From Clostridia bacterium (lineage in GTDB: Bacteria; Bacillota; Clostridia; Christensenellales; Borkfalkiaceae): a DNA stretch of 64,000 nucleotides. The position numbers were made by a program, and so were the translations under genes. How positions within the stretch are numbered: position 1 is the first letter of the stretch; each line of letters starts with the position of its first letter. Under the pieces are notes generated by a model. The model searched no databases, was not told the DNA's origin, and saw only the letters and a program-made list of their open reading frames with translations. Positions 25,407-32,869 of this stretch are shown here, piece by piece. Location: assembly GCA_017399185.1 (NCBI GenBank), contig JAFQEA010000005.1, positions 62,001 to 126,000 of the forward strand, written 5' to 3'.

Positions 25407-26738
25407 ATGTCTAATTTTGAAACTTTACAAAAATACACGATTGCAGAGCTTCGGGTTACGCTTTCAAACCTTGGCGGTGCGCCGAACAACAAAAAGAAGA
25501 ACGAGCTTATTGATGAAATTTTAAAAATCCAGAGCGGTGAGATTTCTGCAAAGCGTTCTAACCGCGGCAGACCGAGCGAAAGGACAAAGCGCGCAGAAAA
25601 CGGCGAGTATTATTTTACGGGCGTAAAGCCTTCCTTTGCCACCCTTAACGACTTTACAGGCGATACGGCTTTAACGCCTGAAAGCTGCTCGGGGTATCTT
25701 GAAATTTTATCCGACGGCTACGGCTTTTTGCATAAGGAAAGCTTCCAAAAGGAAAGTTCTGTTTACGTTCCGCTACCCGTTATCAAGGTTAACGGATTAA
25801 GAACGGGCGATTATATTGAAGGCAGCGGCAAGCTTTTAAAGGATAAGCACATTATAGAATTGAGCGCCGTTGAAAGCGTTAACGGCCACGCGCCAAACGC
25901 TATAAAGCGCTTAAGCTTTTTGCAGGAAGAGCCGCTTTGCCCGAGTGAGCAAATTGTATTGGGTGGGGACTTGTCCGTTCTTGATAAGATTGCACCAATC
26001 GGCATGGGGCAACGCGTTGCACTTTTATCAAAATCAACCCGCCAGATAAAGGACTTTACATGCGCAACGCTTGATGCGCTTTCAAAAAATCAAAGCGTAA
26101 AAACCATTTTATATCTTGCGGATGAGCGCCCTGAACAGGTCAGCTTTTATAAATCGGCTTACCCGTTTGCAGAACTTTTCTATTCGACCTTTGATAAAGA
26201 GCCCGAATACCGCGCACACGTTGCCGAAATTGCTTTTGCAAGAGCAACTGCACTTGCTGAAGAAGGCAACAACGTAGTTATTATAGTTAATACGCTGACC
26301 AAGCTTTTAAAGGCTTTATTAGGCGCAGGTGGGCTTTACGTGGCTGACACAGCCGTAAGCCAAAGGGCTGTAAGCGCGGTGTTAAGATATTTTGGGCTTG
26401 CCCGTTCAATAAAAAATGGCAGCTTAACGGTTATCGGCGCAATCTCTACCGATATAGACGCGGTTGCCTGCCAGATTCTAAACAGCGAAGTTTTACAGCT
26501 TGCAAACTCAAAAATAGTGCTTGACGCGCTACTTTTTGAAGACGGATTTACCCCTGCGGTGGATTTATTGAATTCCTTTACTGAAGACTATGAGCTTTTA
26601 CTTAAGGATAAAACTGCAATCAACCTTGTGCGCGCGGTTAAAAAAGCCTTAAGGGGGCTTGCTGTTACCAATCAGCAGGCGGCAGATATGATAACGACAC
26701 TTCCTGAAGAAGAAGTTATCAATAAGCTAAACGGCTAA
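25407..26738 (+). CDS. Rho-family protein with degenerate ATPase site (pseudo-Rho)
   Basis: 443 residues. The N-terminal SAP-like Rho-N segment (YTIAELRVTLSNLGGAPNNKKKNELIDEILK, about 11-41) and the RNA-binding cold-shock-like domain (GYLEILSDGYGFLHKE ... VYVPLPVIKVNGLRTGDYIEG, about 92-140) are well kept. In the RecA-like core the Rho landmarks align but the catalytic residues do not. Instead of PKAGKT the loop after PIGMGQR (198-203) reads SKSTRQIKD, with no P-loop. The Walker B position reads IIVNTLTKL with Asn295 in place of Asp. The DERPE motif (239-243) is kept. The C-terminal Q/R-loop region has also diverged. It should bind RNA but not act as a normal ATP-driven terminator. AGGAG ribosome site; convergent with the next gene at 5 bp. 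Confidence 0.82.
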   Translation: MSNFETLQKYTIAELRVTLSNLGGAPNNKKKNELIDEILKIQSGEISAKRSNRGRPSERTKRAENGEYYFTGVKPSFATLNDFTGDTALTPESCSGYLEILSDGYGFLHKESFQKESSVYVPLPVIKVNGLRTGDYIEGSGKLLKDKHIIELSAVESVNGHAPNAIKRLSFLQEEPLCPSEQIVLGGDLSVLDKIAPIGMGQRVALLSKSTRQIKDFTCATLDALSKNQSVKTILYLADERPEQVSFYKSAYPFAELFYSTFDKEPEYRAHVAEIAFARATALAEEGNNVVIIVNTLTKLLKALLGAGGLYVADTAVSQRAVSAVLRYFGLARSIKNGSLTVIGAISTDIDAVACQILNSEVLQLANSKIVLDALLFEDGFTPAVDLLNSFTEDYELLLKDKTAINLVRAVKKALRGLAVTNQQAADMITTLPEEEVINKLNG

Positions 26739-26743
26739 AGACT

Positions 26744-27346
26744 TTAGTCATTGGCCGATAAAAGGGTATAAAAATACTCAAAAATTTTAATGCCAATCTC
26801 TGGGTAACGTTCGGGGTGGAACTGCGTTGCAATAAGGTTTTTTGCCTCAACGGCTTCAATTACGTTATCGGGTGCGATTGCGCTTACCCTTAAGCCCTTG
26901 CCAAGTGTATTAATTGCTTGGTGATGGGCGCTGTTTACAGATAGCGTATCCCCAAAAAGCGTGCCCATAAAGGTGTTTTTACGCGTAAAAGCCTTGTGAT
27001 AGGTGTCCTTATTATCAACCTGACTGTGGCAGGGAACGTGCTGATAAAGCGTTCCGCCAAAGAAAACGTTAATAACCTGCAGACCGCGGCAAATGCCAAG
27101 TATGGGCTTGTTTACGCGCAAATACTTTTTTATAAGCAAGAATTCCTTTTGGTCGCGCATTAAGTCAATATCACTTGCGTGGGTACAGCACTCACCGTAT
27201 AAGCAGGGTGCAACGTCGCCGCCACCGGTTAAAATAAGCCCGTCAAGCGGCTCTTTAGCATTGGTAACTGCACCTATATCCGCGCGGTTTAGCGCTTTTA
27301 AATAATTATCGCCCAAAAGGCTTATTTCAACGTTAAACTTAAACAC
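26744..27346 (-). CDS. Gamma-glutamyl-GABA hydrolase-like class I glutamine amidotransferase
   Basis: 200 residues of the peptidase C26 (PuuD-like) type. Catalytic triad visible: Cys86 in GICRGLQVIN, His177 and Glu179 in TQFHPERYPE. GLILTGGGDVAPCLYGE (36-52) is the family substrate-site motif. The only available start is GTG at 27346, with a stop codon just upstream and no clear ribosome site. The usual N-terminal strand (PVIGITP) is missing, so the protein is about 30-40 residues shorter than typical. In polyamine or GABA catabolism these enzymes hydrolyse gamma-glutamyl amides; that role is uncertain here. Confidence 0.78.
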   Translation of the reverse strand: MFKFNVEISLLGDNYLKALNRADIGAVTNAKEPLDGLILTGGGDVAPCLYGECCTHASDIDLMRDQKEFLLIKKYLRVNKPILGICRGLQVINVFFGGTLYQHVPCHSQVDNKDTYHKAFTRKNTFMGTLFGDTLSVNSAHHQAINTLGKGLRVSAIAPDNVIEAVEAKNLIATQFHPERYPEIGIKIFEYFYTLLSAND

Positions 27347-27384
27347 TTTTTATACTATGATTTTTTAACTAAAAGGGTGCAAAT

Positions 27385-28068
27385 ATGAAAACAATCGGTA
27401 TTATAACCGCACTTGAACACGAAAGACAGCAGCTTGAATCCGTAGTCGGTAAATGCTTGAAAACCGACCTATACGGCAACTTTTCAATAAAAACCTATCA
27501 GTTTGAAGATAAAACCATTTACTTTGCAAACTGCACGATTGGGCAAATCCACGCGGCGGCTTGCACCCAGCTTTTACTGACTAAATATAACGTGGAAATG
27601 GTCTTTAACTATGGCTTGGTCGGAGCGATTTCAAGCTATAAGGTGGGCGAAATGGTCGTTGCAAAAAGCGTTGTGCATTACGAAATTGACACGTCGTTAG
27701 TTGATAATTGTGAGCGTGGCAGATATCTGCACCTTGACAGCGTGTATATCCCACTTGACGCGCCCCTTTACACCTTTGCGTTATCGCTTGACGACAGCGC
27801 AAAAAGCGGTATTTTAGCTTCGGGCGATAAGTTCGTGGCAGAGCGCGCAGTTAAAGATAACTTAAAGCGTGAATTTAACGCCGATATCTGCGATATGGAA
27901 GGCGCGGCGATTTCGCTAATTTGTCTTAATATGAATGTACCTTGCTTGATTGTAAAGGTAGTATCCGACAGCTGTGACGGGACCGAGTATTTTGATTTTG
28001 TTGAGCTACTTAAAAATTCAAAGCACAAATTTGTTGAATTTTTACATAAAATTTTGTTAGCAATTTAG
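27385..28068 (+). CDS. mtnN: 5'-methylthioadenosine/S-adenosylhomocysteine nucleosidase
   Basis: 227 residues. N-terminal IGIITALEHE with the catalytic-region Glu, FNYGLVGAISSYKVGEMVVAKSVVHYEID, the DMEGAAIS nucleoside-binding motif (about 171-178) and KVVSDSCDG with the catalytic Asp. It removes adenine from MTA and SAH, recycling by-products of polyamine synthesis and methylation. AAAGGGTG ribosome site. It starts a tight run with an SDR gene 7 bp downstream and an SGNH hydrolase gene 8 bp further on. Confidence 0.88.
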   Translation: MKTIGIITALEHERQQLESVVGKCLKTDLYGNFSIKTYQFEDKTIYFANCTIGQIHAAACTQLLLTKYNVEMVFNYGLVGAISSYKVGEMVVAKSVVHYEIDTSLVDNCERGRYLHLDSVYIPLDAPLYTFALSLDDSAKSGILASGDKFVAERAVKDNLKREFNADICDMEGAAISLICLNMNVPCLIVKVVSDSCDGTEYFDFVELLKNSKHKFVEFLHKILLAI

Positions 28069-28075
28069 GTGGAAT

Positions 28076-28846
28076 ATGAGTAACATTGCAATTATAACCG
28101 GCGCTTCAAGCGGTATCGGTAAGGAATTTTTATTAACAATGCCAAAGGATAAGGTTTATGATGAGATTTGGGTAATGGCACGCAACCGCCAAGCCCTATT
28201 GGATTTGTCAAATTTGACCGATAAAAACCTTGTCGTTGTTGACGGCGATTTGACCGATAATCGCGTTATAGACCGACTTATTGCCAAATTAGAAGAAGAA
28301 AAACCCGTTGTTAAGCTGCTTATAAATTGCTCGGGTTTTGGTAAGTTTGGCAAGACGGGCGACGTAAATATGGATGAGTCGCTTAACATGATTGATTTAA
28401 ACTGCAGGGCGTTAACTGCAGTAACTTTAGCCTGCTTGCCGTATATGGAACGCGGTTCAGAAATTATGCAGGTTGCATCCATTGCGGGCTTTGCGCCAAT
28501 CCCATACTTAAACGTTTACGCCGCTTCTAAAGCATACGTATTAAGCTTTGCACACACGCTCAAGTCAGAGTACAAAAAGCAAGGGATAAAGGTGCTTGCC
28601 GTTTGTCCTTTCTGGACCAAAACACAGTTTTTTGACCGCGCTAAAAATTCAGACGAGCAAATCATTAAAAAATATTTCGTTATGTATGACCCGAAAAAGG
28701 TTGCAATCCGCGCCTGGAAGGATTTAAAGCACAACCGCTACACTTCAAGCTACGGCGCGTTCAATAAATTTTTGGTCTTTTTAATGAAGCTAACGCCGGT
28801 TAGGCTTAAGCACTTTGTTTGGAAAAAAGTCCAAAAGCTTGATTAA
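28076..28846 (+). CDS. Short-chain dehydrogenase/reductase
   Basis: 256 residues. NAD(P)-binding ITGASSGIGKEF (residues 7-18), the NCSGFGKFG segment replacing the usual NNAG, catalytic Ser in QVASIAGFAP and the YxxxK pair in NVYAASKAYVLSF. C-terminal AVCPFWTKTQFF matches the classical SDR 'PG' region. Resembles YqjQ/DltE-like SDRs of unknown substrate. AAGG-type ribosome site overlapping the previous stop; part of the mtnN cluster. Confidence 0.88.
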   Translation: MSNIAIITGASSGIGKEFLLTMPKDKVYDEIWVMARNRQALLDLSNLTDKNLVVVDGDLTDNRVIDRLIAKLEEEKPVVKLLINCSGFGKFGKTGDVNMDESLNMIDLNCRALTAVTLACLPYMERGSEIMQVASIAGFAPIPYLNVYAASKAYVLSFAHTLKSEYKKQGIKVLAVCPFWTKTQFFDRAKNSDEQIIKKYFVMYDPKKVAIRAWKDLKHNRYTSSYGAFNKFLVFLMKLTPVRLKHFVWKKVQKLD

Positions 28847-28854
28847 GGTTTGTT

Positions 28855-29583
28855 ATGAAGACTTTATTTTTAGTTGGCGATTCCACCGTCAGCAATTACG
28901 ATTTTGAGCCCGACAGGTTTTACCCGCGCTGGGGCTACGGCATGGCACTCGGCGCGTTTTTAAAGGAAGGCGTTAAGGTGTGCAATTTGGCGCTTCCCGG
29001 CAGAAGCAGTTTAAGCTTTTTAAAGGAAGATAACTATAGCGTCTTGGTTGATAATATCAAAAAAGGCGACGTGCTTATCATTGGTTTTGGTCATAACGAC
29101 GAAAAGCTTGACGAGCGCTTTACCGCGCCGTCCGCCGATTTTGAAAACCCAGAAACCATTGGCTATACGCTTAAAAAATACTACGTTGATATGGCGCGCG
29201 AAAGGGGTGCAAGCGTGGTTATCTGCACGCCAATTTCAAGGCGGAGCGTAGATAACGATTACACTAAAGCGTGCGGTCACGTGACCGAAAAGGGCGATTA
29301 CCATAGTGCAATTATTGACACTGCGTTAAAGCTTAAGGTAAGCCTTATAGATATGACTGCGCTGACCACTGCGCTCTATTTAAAGCACGGGCTTGAAAAA
29401 ACGAAAACATTTCACGCCAGCAACGATTTAAACCCCGATAACACCGACAACACACACCTTAATTCTTACGGGGCAAGGGTGATTGCCGCAACGCTAATAG
29501 ACGGGGCAATGCGTGGCGAAGTTAAAGAAATAACAAGCCTTGTCGATAGTGAAAAGCTAAAAGACGTTTTAGCGGAAATTTAG
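28855..29583 (+). CDS. SGNH/GDSL-family esterase
   Basis: 242 residues. The catalytic blocks are in order: GDSTVSNY (block I, Ser10), NLALPGRSSLSF (Gly block), GFGHNDEK (Asn block) and DNTHLNSYGA (Asp-x-x-His block, near residue 200). This order and spacing match rhamnogalacturonan acetylesterase-like hydrolases, which deacetylate plant polysaccharides, but here there is no signal peptide, so an intracellular acyl-ester substrate is more likely. Last gene of the mtnN-SDR-SGNH run. Confidence 0.85.
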   Translation: MKTLFLVGDSTVSNYDFEPDRFYPRWGYGMALGAFLKEGVKVCNLALPGRSSLSFLKEDNYSVLVDNIKKGDVLIIGFGHNDEKLDERFTAPSADFENPETIGYTLKKYYVDMARERGASVVICTPISRRSVDNDYTKACGHVTEKGDYHSAIIDTALKLKVSLIDMTALTTALYLKHGLEKTKTFHASNDLNPDNTDNTHLNSYGARVIAATLIDGAMRGEVKEITSLVDSEKLKDVLAEI

Positions 29584-29686
29584 GCTGTATTAAGCCTTGA
29601 TTATAAATGCGATTTCCCCCTAAAAAAGGTGGTGCGCTCATAAATTAACAGCCCAATTAATACTTTTAAGTATAAGGGAATTATTT

Positions 29687-30403
29687 ATGAGAAAACTATC
29701 ATTAAAGGGTGCAAGGGTATTGGCAAGTATTGCGCTGGTGCTTATTATGTGCGGCGTAACGGCCGTTTGCTTTATGCCTGAAAAATCCGTTTCAATCGTC
29801 AGCGGCGAATCTTACGCGCCAATTTACAGTGGACGGACGGAGACTGCACAGGTTGCGCTGATGTTCAACGTTTATGAAAACACTGACGTTGTCAACGGTA
29901 TTTTGGACGTACTTAAAAGCCACAACGCAAAGGCAACCTTTTTTGTTGGCGGGTGCTGGGCAGACGATAATAACCAAACGCTTAAACGGATACTTGAAGA
30001 AGGTCACTCGCTTGGCAATCACGGGTACTTCCATAAAAACCATAAAAAGCTGACTGAAGCACAGAACCTTGCCGAAATCAAGAACACGCACGATTTGGTT
30101 TTGGCAATCACGGGATATAGCATGACCTTGTTTGCACCGCCAAGCGGCGCGTTCTCGGTTACAACCCTGAAGGTTGCTGAAAAGTTGGGCTATAGGTCGA
30201 TTATGTGGTCAAAAGACACTATTGACTGGCGCGATAATGACGTTAATTTAATCGTTAAACGCGCAACGGCGGTTGATAGCGGTGACTTTATTTTAATGCA
30301 CCCAAAGGCGCATACGTTAAAAGCTTTGCCAACAATTTTACAATTCTATTTTGAAAAGGGGATATCCACCAACACGGTGGATGAATTGATAAAAACACAA
30401 TGA
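29687..30403 (+). CDS. Polysaccharide deacetylase-family (NodB-like) protein with altered metal site
   Basis: 238 residues. An N-terminal signal or anchor segment (about 11-30), then a NodB fold: AKATFFVGGCWADDN, GHSLGNHGYFHKNHKKL (the His-x3-His-type motif) and IMWSKDTIDWRD. The first motif, normally TFDDG, reads ALMFNVYENTD, so the catalytic-base and metal Asp residues are replaced. The RPPYG loop reads APPSGAFS. It is probably a cell-wall-associated protein of the PdaB-like branch whose deacetylase activity is doubtful. The next gene's ATG overlaps its TGA (ATGA), so the two are translationally coupled. Confidence 0.78.
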   Translation: MRKLSLKGARVLASIALVLIMCGVTAVCFMPEKSVSIVSGESYAPIYSGRTETAQVALMFNVYENTDVVNGILDVLKSHNAKATFFVGGCWADDNNQTLKRILEEGHSLGNHGYFHKNHKKLTEAQNLAEIKNTHDLVLAITGYSMTLFAPPSGAFSVTTLKVAEKLGYRSIMWSKDTIDWRDNDVNLIVKRATAVDSGDFILMHPKAHTLKALPTILQFYFEKGISTNTVDELIKTQ

Positions 30404-31638
30404 TTTTTAATTACACGCTAAAAAACGGAATACGCGTAGTCGTAAATAAGCTGCCCGGTATGTTTTCTTCAAGCATAGGTATTTTAGTCGGCGTAGGCAG
30501 TACTAGTGAAACGCCTGAAGAAAGCGGTATTTCGCATTTTATCGAGCACGTAACCTTTAAAGGTACTAAAAAGAGAACCAGCTTTGATATTTCTAACGAG
30601 TCGGATATGCTTGGCGCGCAAATAAACGCTTATACGTCAAAGGAAATGACTTGTTACTATATCAAATCAACCAGCGACCACACCGACAAGGCGTTTGAGA
30701 TATTATCTGATATTTTTGTCAACTCTGTTTACAAGCGTGAAGAGCTTGACCGTGAGCGCGGCGTTATTATTGAAGAAATCAATATGTACGAAGACACCCC
30801 TGACGACGTTTGCGTTGAATTATTGTCGCAAGCTTATTTTGGAGAGCTTGGCTTCGGCGCGCCTATTTTAGGTCCTAAAGAGAATATAAAAAGGTTCACA
30901 AAAAAGGACATTAATGCATTTAAGCGCAAATATTACACCACGGATAATATCGTTGTGTCAGTTAGCGGCGGCGTTGATGAAGTCCAATTTTTAGAGCTTT
31001 GCGAAAAATATCTTGGCGGCTTAAAGGCAAGCAAAAAAGAACAAAAACCCGCCTATAACACGATTAACCTGCAAAAACACCTTTCAAAGCATAAGGATAT
31101 TGAGCAGGTGCATTTTGCCATTGCTTATCCGGGCGTTGAGTTTTTATCACCCCATGCGGACGCATTTTTGATTGCTTCTGCCGTGCTTGGCGGTGGTATG
31201 AGCAGCAGGCTTTACCAAACGGTAAGAGAAAAGCTTGGGCTTTGCTACAGTATATATTCGTATGCGTCATCGTCTTCAAACTGTGGCTCGGCAATGATTT
31301 ATGCAGGTGTTAACGCCGAATCAATTAGCCCTGCGTTTGAAGCTGTTATGACAGAGCTTAAAAAGCTTAAAGCCGAAGGCATTTGTGATGAAGAATTTAT
31401 CCGCAGCCGCGAGCAAATGAAGTCAAGCTTGGTTTTTGCACAGGAAAGCACGGTTTCGCAAATGCTTTTATACGGAAAAAGATTGTTGCTTGTTAACGAG
31501 CATTTTGATTTTGCAAAGCGTTTTGAAGAAATCACTACGATTACAAAAAATGACGTTAACGGCTATATAGACGGACTTTTGAACGTTGATAGCATTGCAA
31601 CTGCGGTTGTTGGGCGCAACGTTAATCCTTTAAAATAG
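30400..31638 (+). CDS. M16 (pitrilysin/MPP-like) zinc peptidase
   Basis: 412 residues. Inverted zinc motif HFIEHVTFKGT (His-x2-Glu-His, about residues 46-50) with the distal Glu in EEINMYEDTPDDV. The C-terminal inactive half has the SRLYQTVREKLGLCYSIYSY segment typical of the family's substrate-binding Arg/Tyr motif. Similar to B. subtilis MlpA/YmxG. Cytoplasmic, coupled by a 4-bp overlap to the deacetylase-like gene. In Bacillus, pdaB-like and M16 genes neighbour each other near dapG, which supports a conserved pairing. Confidence 0.9.
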   Translation: MIFNYTLKNGIRVVVNKLPGMFSSSIGILVGVGSTSETPEESGISHFIEHVTFKGTKKRTSFDISNESDMLGAQINAYTSKEMTCYYIKSTSDHTDKAFEILSDIFVNSVYKREELDRERGVIIEEINMYEDTPDDVCVELLSQAYFGELGFGAPILGPKENIKRFTKKDINAFKRKYYTTDNIVVSVSGGVDEVQFLELCEKYLGGLKASKKEQKPAYNTINLQKHLSKHKDIEQVHFAIAYPGVEFLSPHADAFLIASAVLGGGMSSRLYQTVREKLGLCYSIYSYASSSSNCGSAMIYAGVNAESISPAFEAVMTELKKLKAEGICDEEFIRSREQMKSSLVFAQESTVSQMLLYGKRLLLVNEHFDFAKRFEEITTITKNDVNGYIDGLLNVDSIATAVVGRNVNPLK

Positions 31639-31683
31639 CATTTTGTCAATTAAAATTTTAAGCCGCGCTTTGCCGCTTTTTGC

Positions 31684-31712
31684 TTGACAACGCGACAAAA
31701 TTTTTATATAAT
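31684..31712 (+). promoter_or_regulatory. Consensus sigma-A promoter
   Basis: -35 TTGACA (31684-31689), 17 bp, -10 TATAAT (31707-31712), about 40 bp before the GNAT-like start. Confidence 0.9.
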
Positions 31713-31758
31713 CATTAACGCAATTTATTTTGAATACTTAAAAGGGGCAACCTTATTT

Positions 31759-32214
31759 ATGAATATTGTTGAACTATCCGAAAAAAACTTTAGCGAAGCC
31801 GTTACGCTTTTCAGACTCGCAAACAAGGATTTTTATACCGCGCGTGAGCTTGAAATTAACGACGTTGACGTACGCAAAATTTTATTTGGCGGCAGCGAAA
31901 ACTCTTTCACCTATCTTTTATCGGATAAGGGTATGTATCAAGGTCTTGTTACGGTCAATAAGCCTGACGCTGAAATCAAAAACCTTTGGCTTAATTATTC
32001 CATTATCGACCAGCCTTGCATTTTAAAGCTTTTGGAGTTTTCTATCAAGCAGTTTTCAGCAATCACGCTTGTTTATATCTGGCTTAACTCAACCGATTTA
32101 GACACCCAAGGCGTTGTTGAAGATTACGGCTTTGAATACACAGGTGAGCAAGACTATATCGACAAGGAAAAGAACATTTTGCGCTATAAATACGTGTTTA
32201 AGCGCAAAAAATAA
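31759..32214 (+). CDS. GNAT-like protein
   Basis: 151 residues starting at ATG 31759, placed by the AAGGGG ribosome site and the upstream promoter; the in-frame codons further upstream overlap the -35 box. The alternation of strands and helices (VTNKPDAEIKNLWLNYSIID, then VYIWLNSTDLDTQGVVEDYGFEYTGEQDY) fits a divergent GNAT, ending in the usual 'neighbouring residue, Gly-Phe' segment, but the acetyl-CoA loop Q-x-x-G-x-G is not visible. It may be a non-catalytic or very divergent member. Function unknown. Confidence 0.6.
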   Translation: MNIVELSEKNFSEAVTLFRLANKDFYTARELEINDVDVRKILFGGSENSFTYLLSDKGMYQGLVTVNKPDAEIKNLWLNYSIIDQPCILKLLEFSIKQFSAITLVYIWLNSTDLDTQGVVEDYGFEYTGEQDYIDKEKNILRYKYVFKRKK

Positions 32215-32252
32215 TTTTTTTTGGTTTAAGGTATCTTAAGCCAACTTATTTT

Positions 32253-32343
32253 GGAAAGTTATCGAAGTGGTTATAACGGCCCGCACTCGAAATGCGGTAC
32301 ACGGGCAACCGTGTCAAGGGTTCGAATCCCTTACTTTCCGCCA
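32253..32343 (+). tRNA. tRNA-Ser (anticodon CGA)
   Basis: Acceptor arms GGAAAGT / ACTTTCC with discriminator G and encoded CCA. Anticodon loop CTCGAAA gives CGA (reads UCG). Class II long variable arm (TACACGGGCAACCGTGT) and T arm AGGG-TTCGAAT-CCCT. Confidence 0.96.
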
Positions 32344-32380
32344 ACAAAAAAGGATAGGTATAAGCCTATCCTTTTTTGTT
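32343..32380 (+). terminator. Terminator of the tRNA-Ser transcript
   Basis: AAAAAGGATAGG / CCTATCCTTTTTT directly after the CCA end. Confidence 0.93.
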
Positions 32381-32429
32381 GCCGTAAATCTGAAAAAGGG
32401 ATTCGAACGGGTGGGAAGTCGCTTTTTCT

Positions 32430-32650
32430 ATAGTTACAAGGTGTTTAGTGGGTCCTTACGCTTTGCTCTGCAAAGCTCAGGATGACAACGTTTTTGAATA
32501 AGCCAACAATTTATCCTTTTTAAAAATAATCAAGCTTTGCGAGTGAAACGAGCAAGCTTACCTTAATTCTTCATTCTTAATTCTTCATTCTTCATTAAAA
32601 AACGCGCCGCGTTTGAAACAACGTTTTTGAATAAGCAAACAACGTTTCGC
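32430..32650. repeat. Mosaic of dispersed intergenic repeats
   Basis: Contains GGGTCCTTACGC-[hairpin TTTGCtctGCAAA]-GCTCAGGATGACAACG, two copies of CAACGTTTTTGAATAAGC (about 32488 and 32622), and a simple repeat of AATTCTTCATTC units (32567-32600). The first two words recur at 49967-50115. No gene is supportable in 32381-32869 apart from the pullulanase promoter at its end. Confidence 0.65.
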
Positions 32651-32747
32651 GCTGGGTTTTTGCTCAAATTAGTTGCGTATCCGTATTTTACATATATTGT
32701 TCCGTAAAAAACATTTATAAAATAAAAAAGAAAATGTTCAAGAGTGC

Positions 32748-32776
32748 TGGACAAGTTAAAAAAAAGGTGCTATAAT
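32748..32776 (+). promoter_or_regulatory. Promoter of the pullulanase gene
   Basis: -35 TGGACA (32748-32753), 17 bp, -10 TATAAT (32771-32776). The ~85-nt leader has a hairpin GATTGC ... GCAATC (about 32792-32817). Confidence 0.75.
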
Positions 32777-32869
32777 GTGCTTTGCGTGAGTGATTGCGTG
32801 GCAAAAACAGGCAATCGCTTAATGCCCTAAACAAAATTTATAATTTAAAATTATATATGGAGGAAAAAC

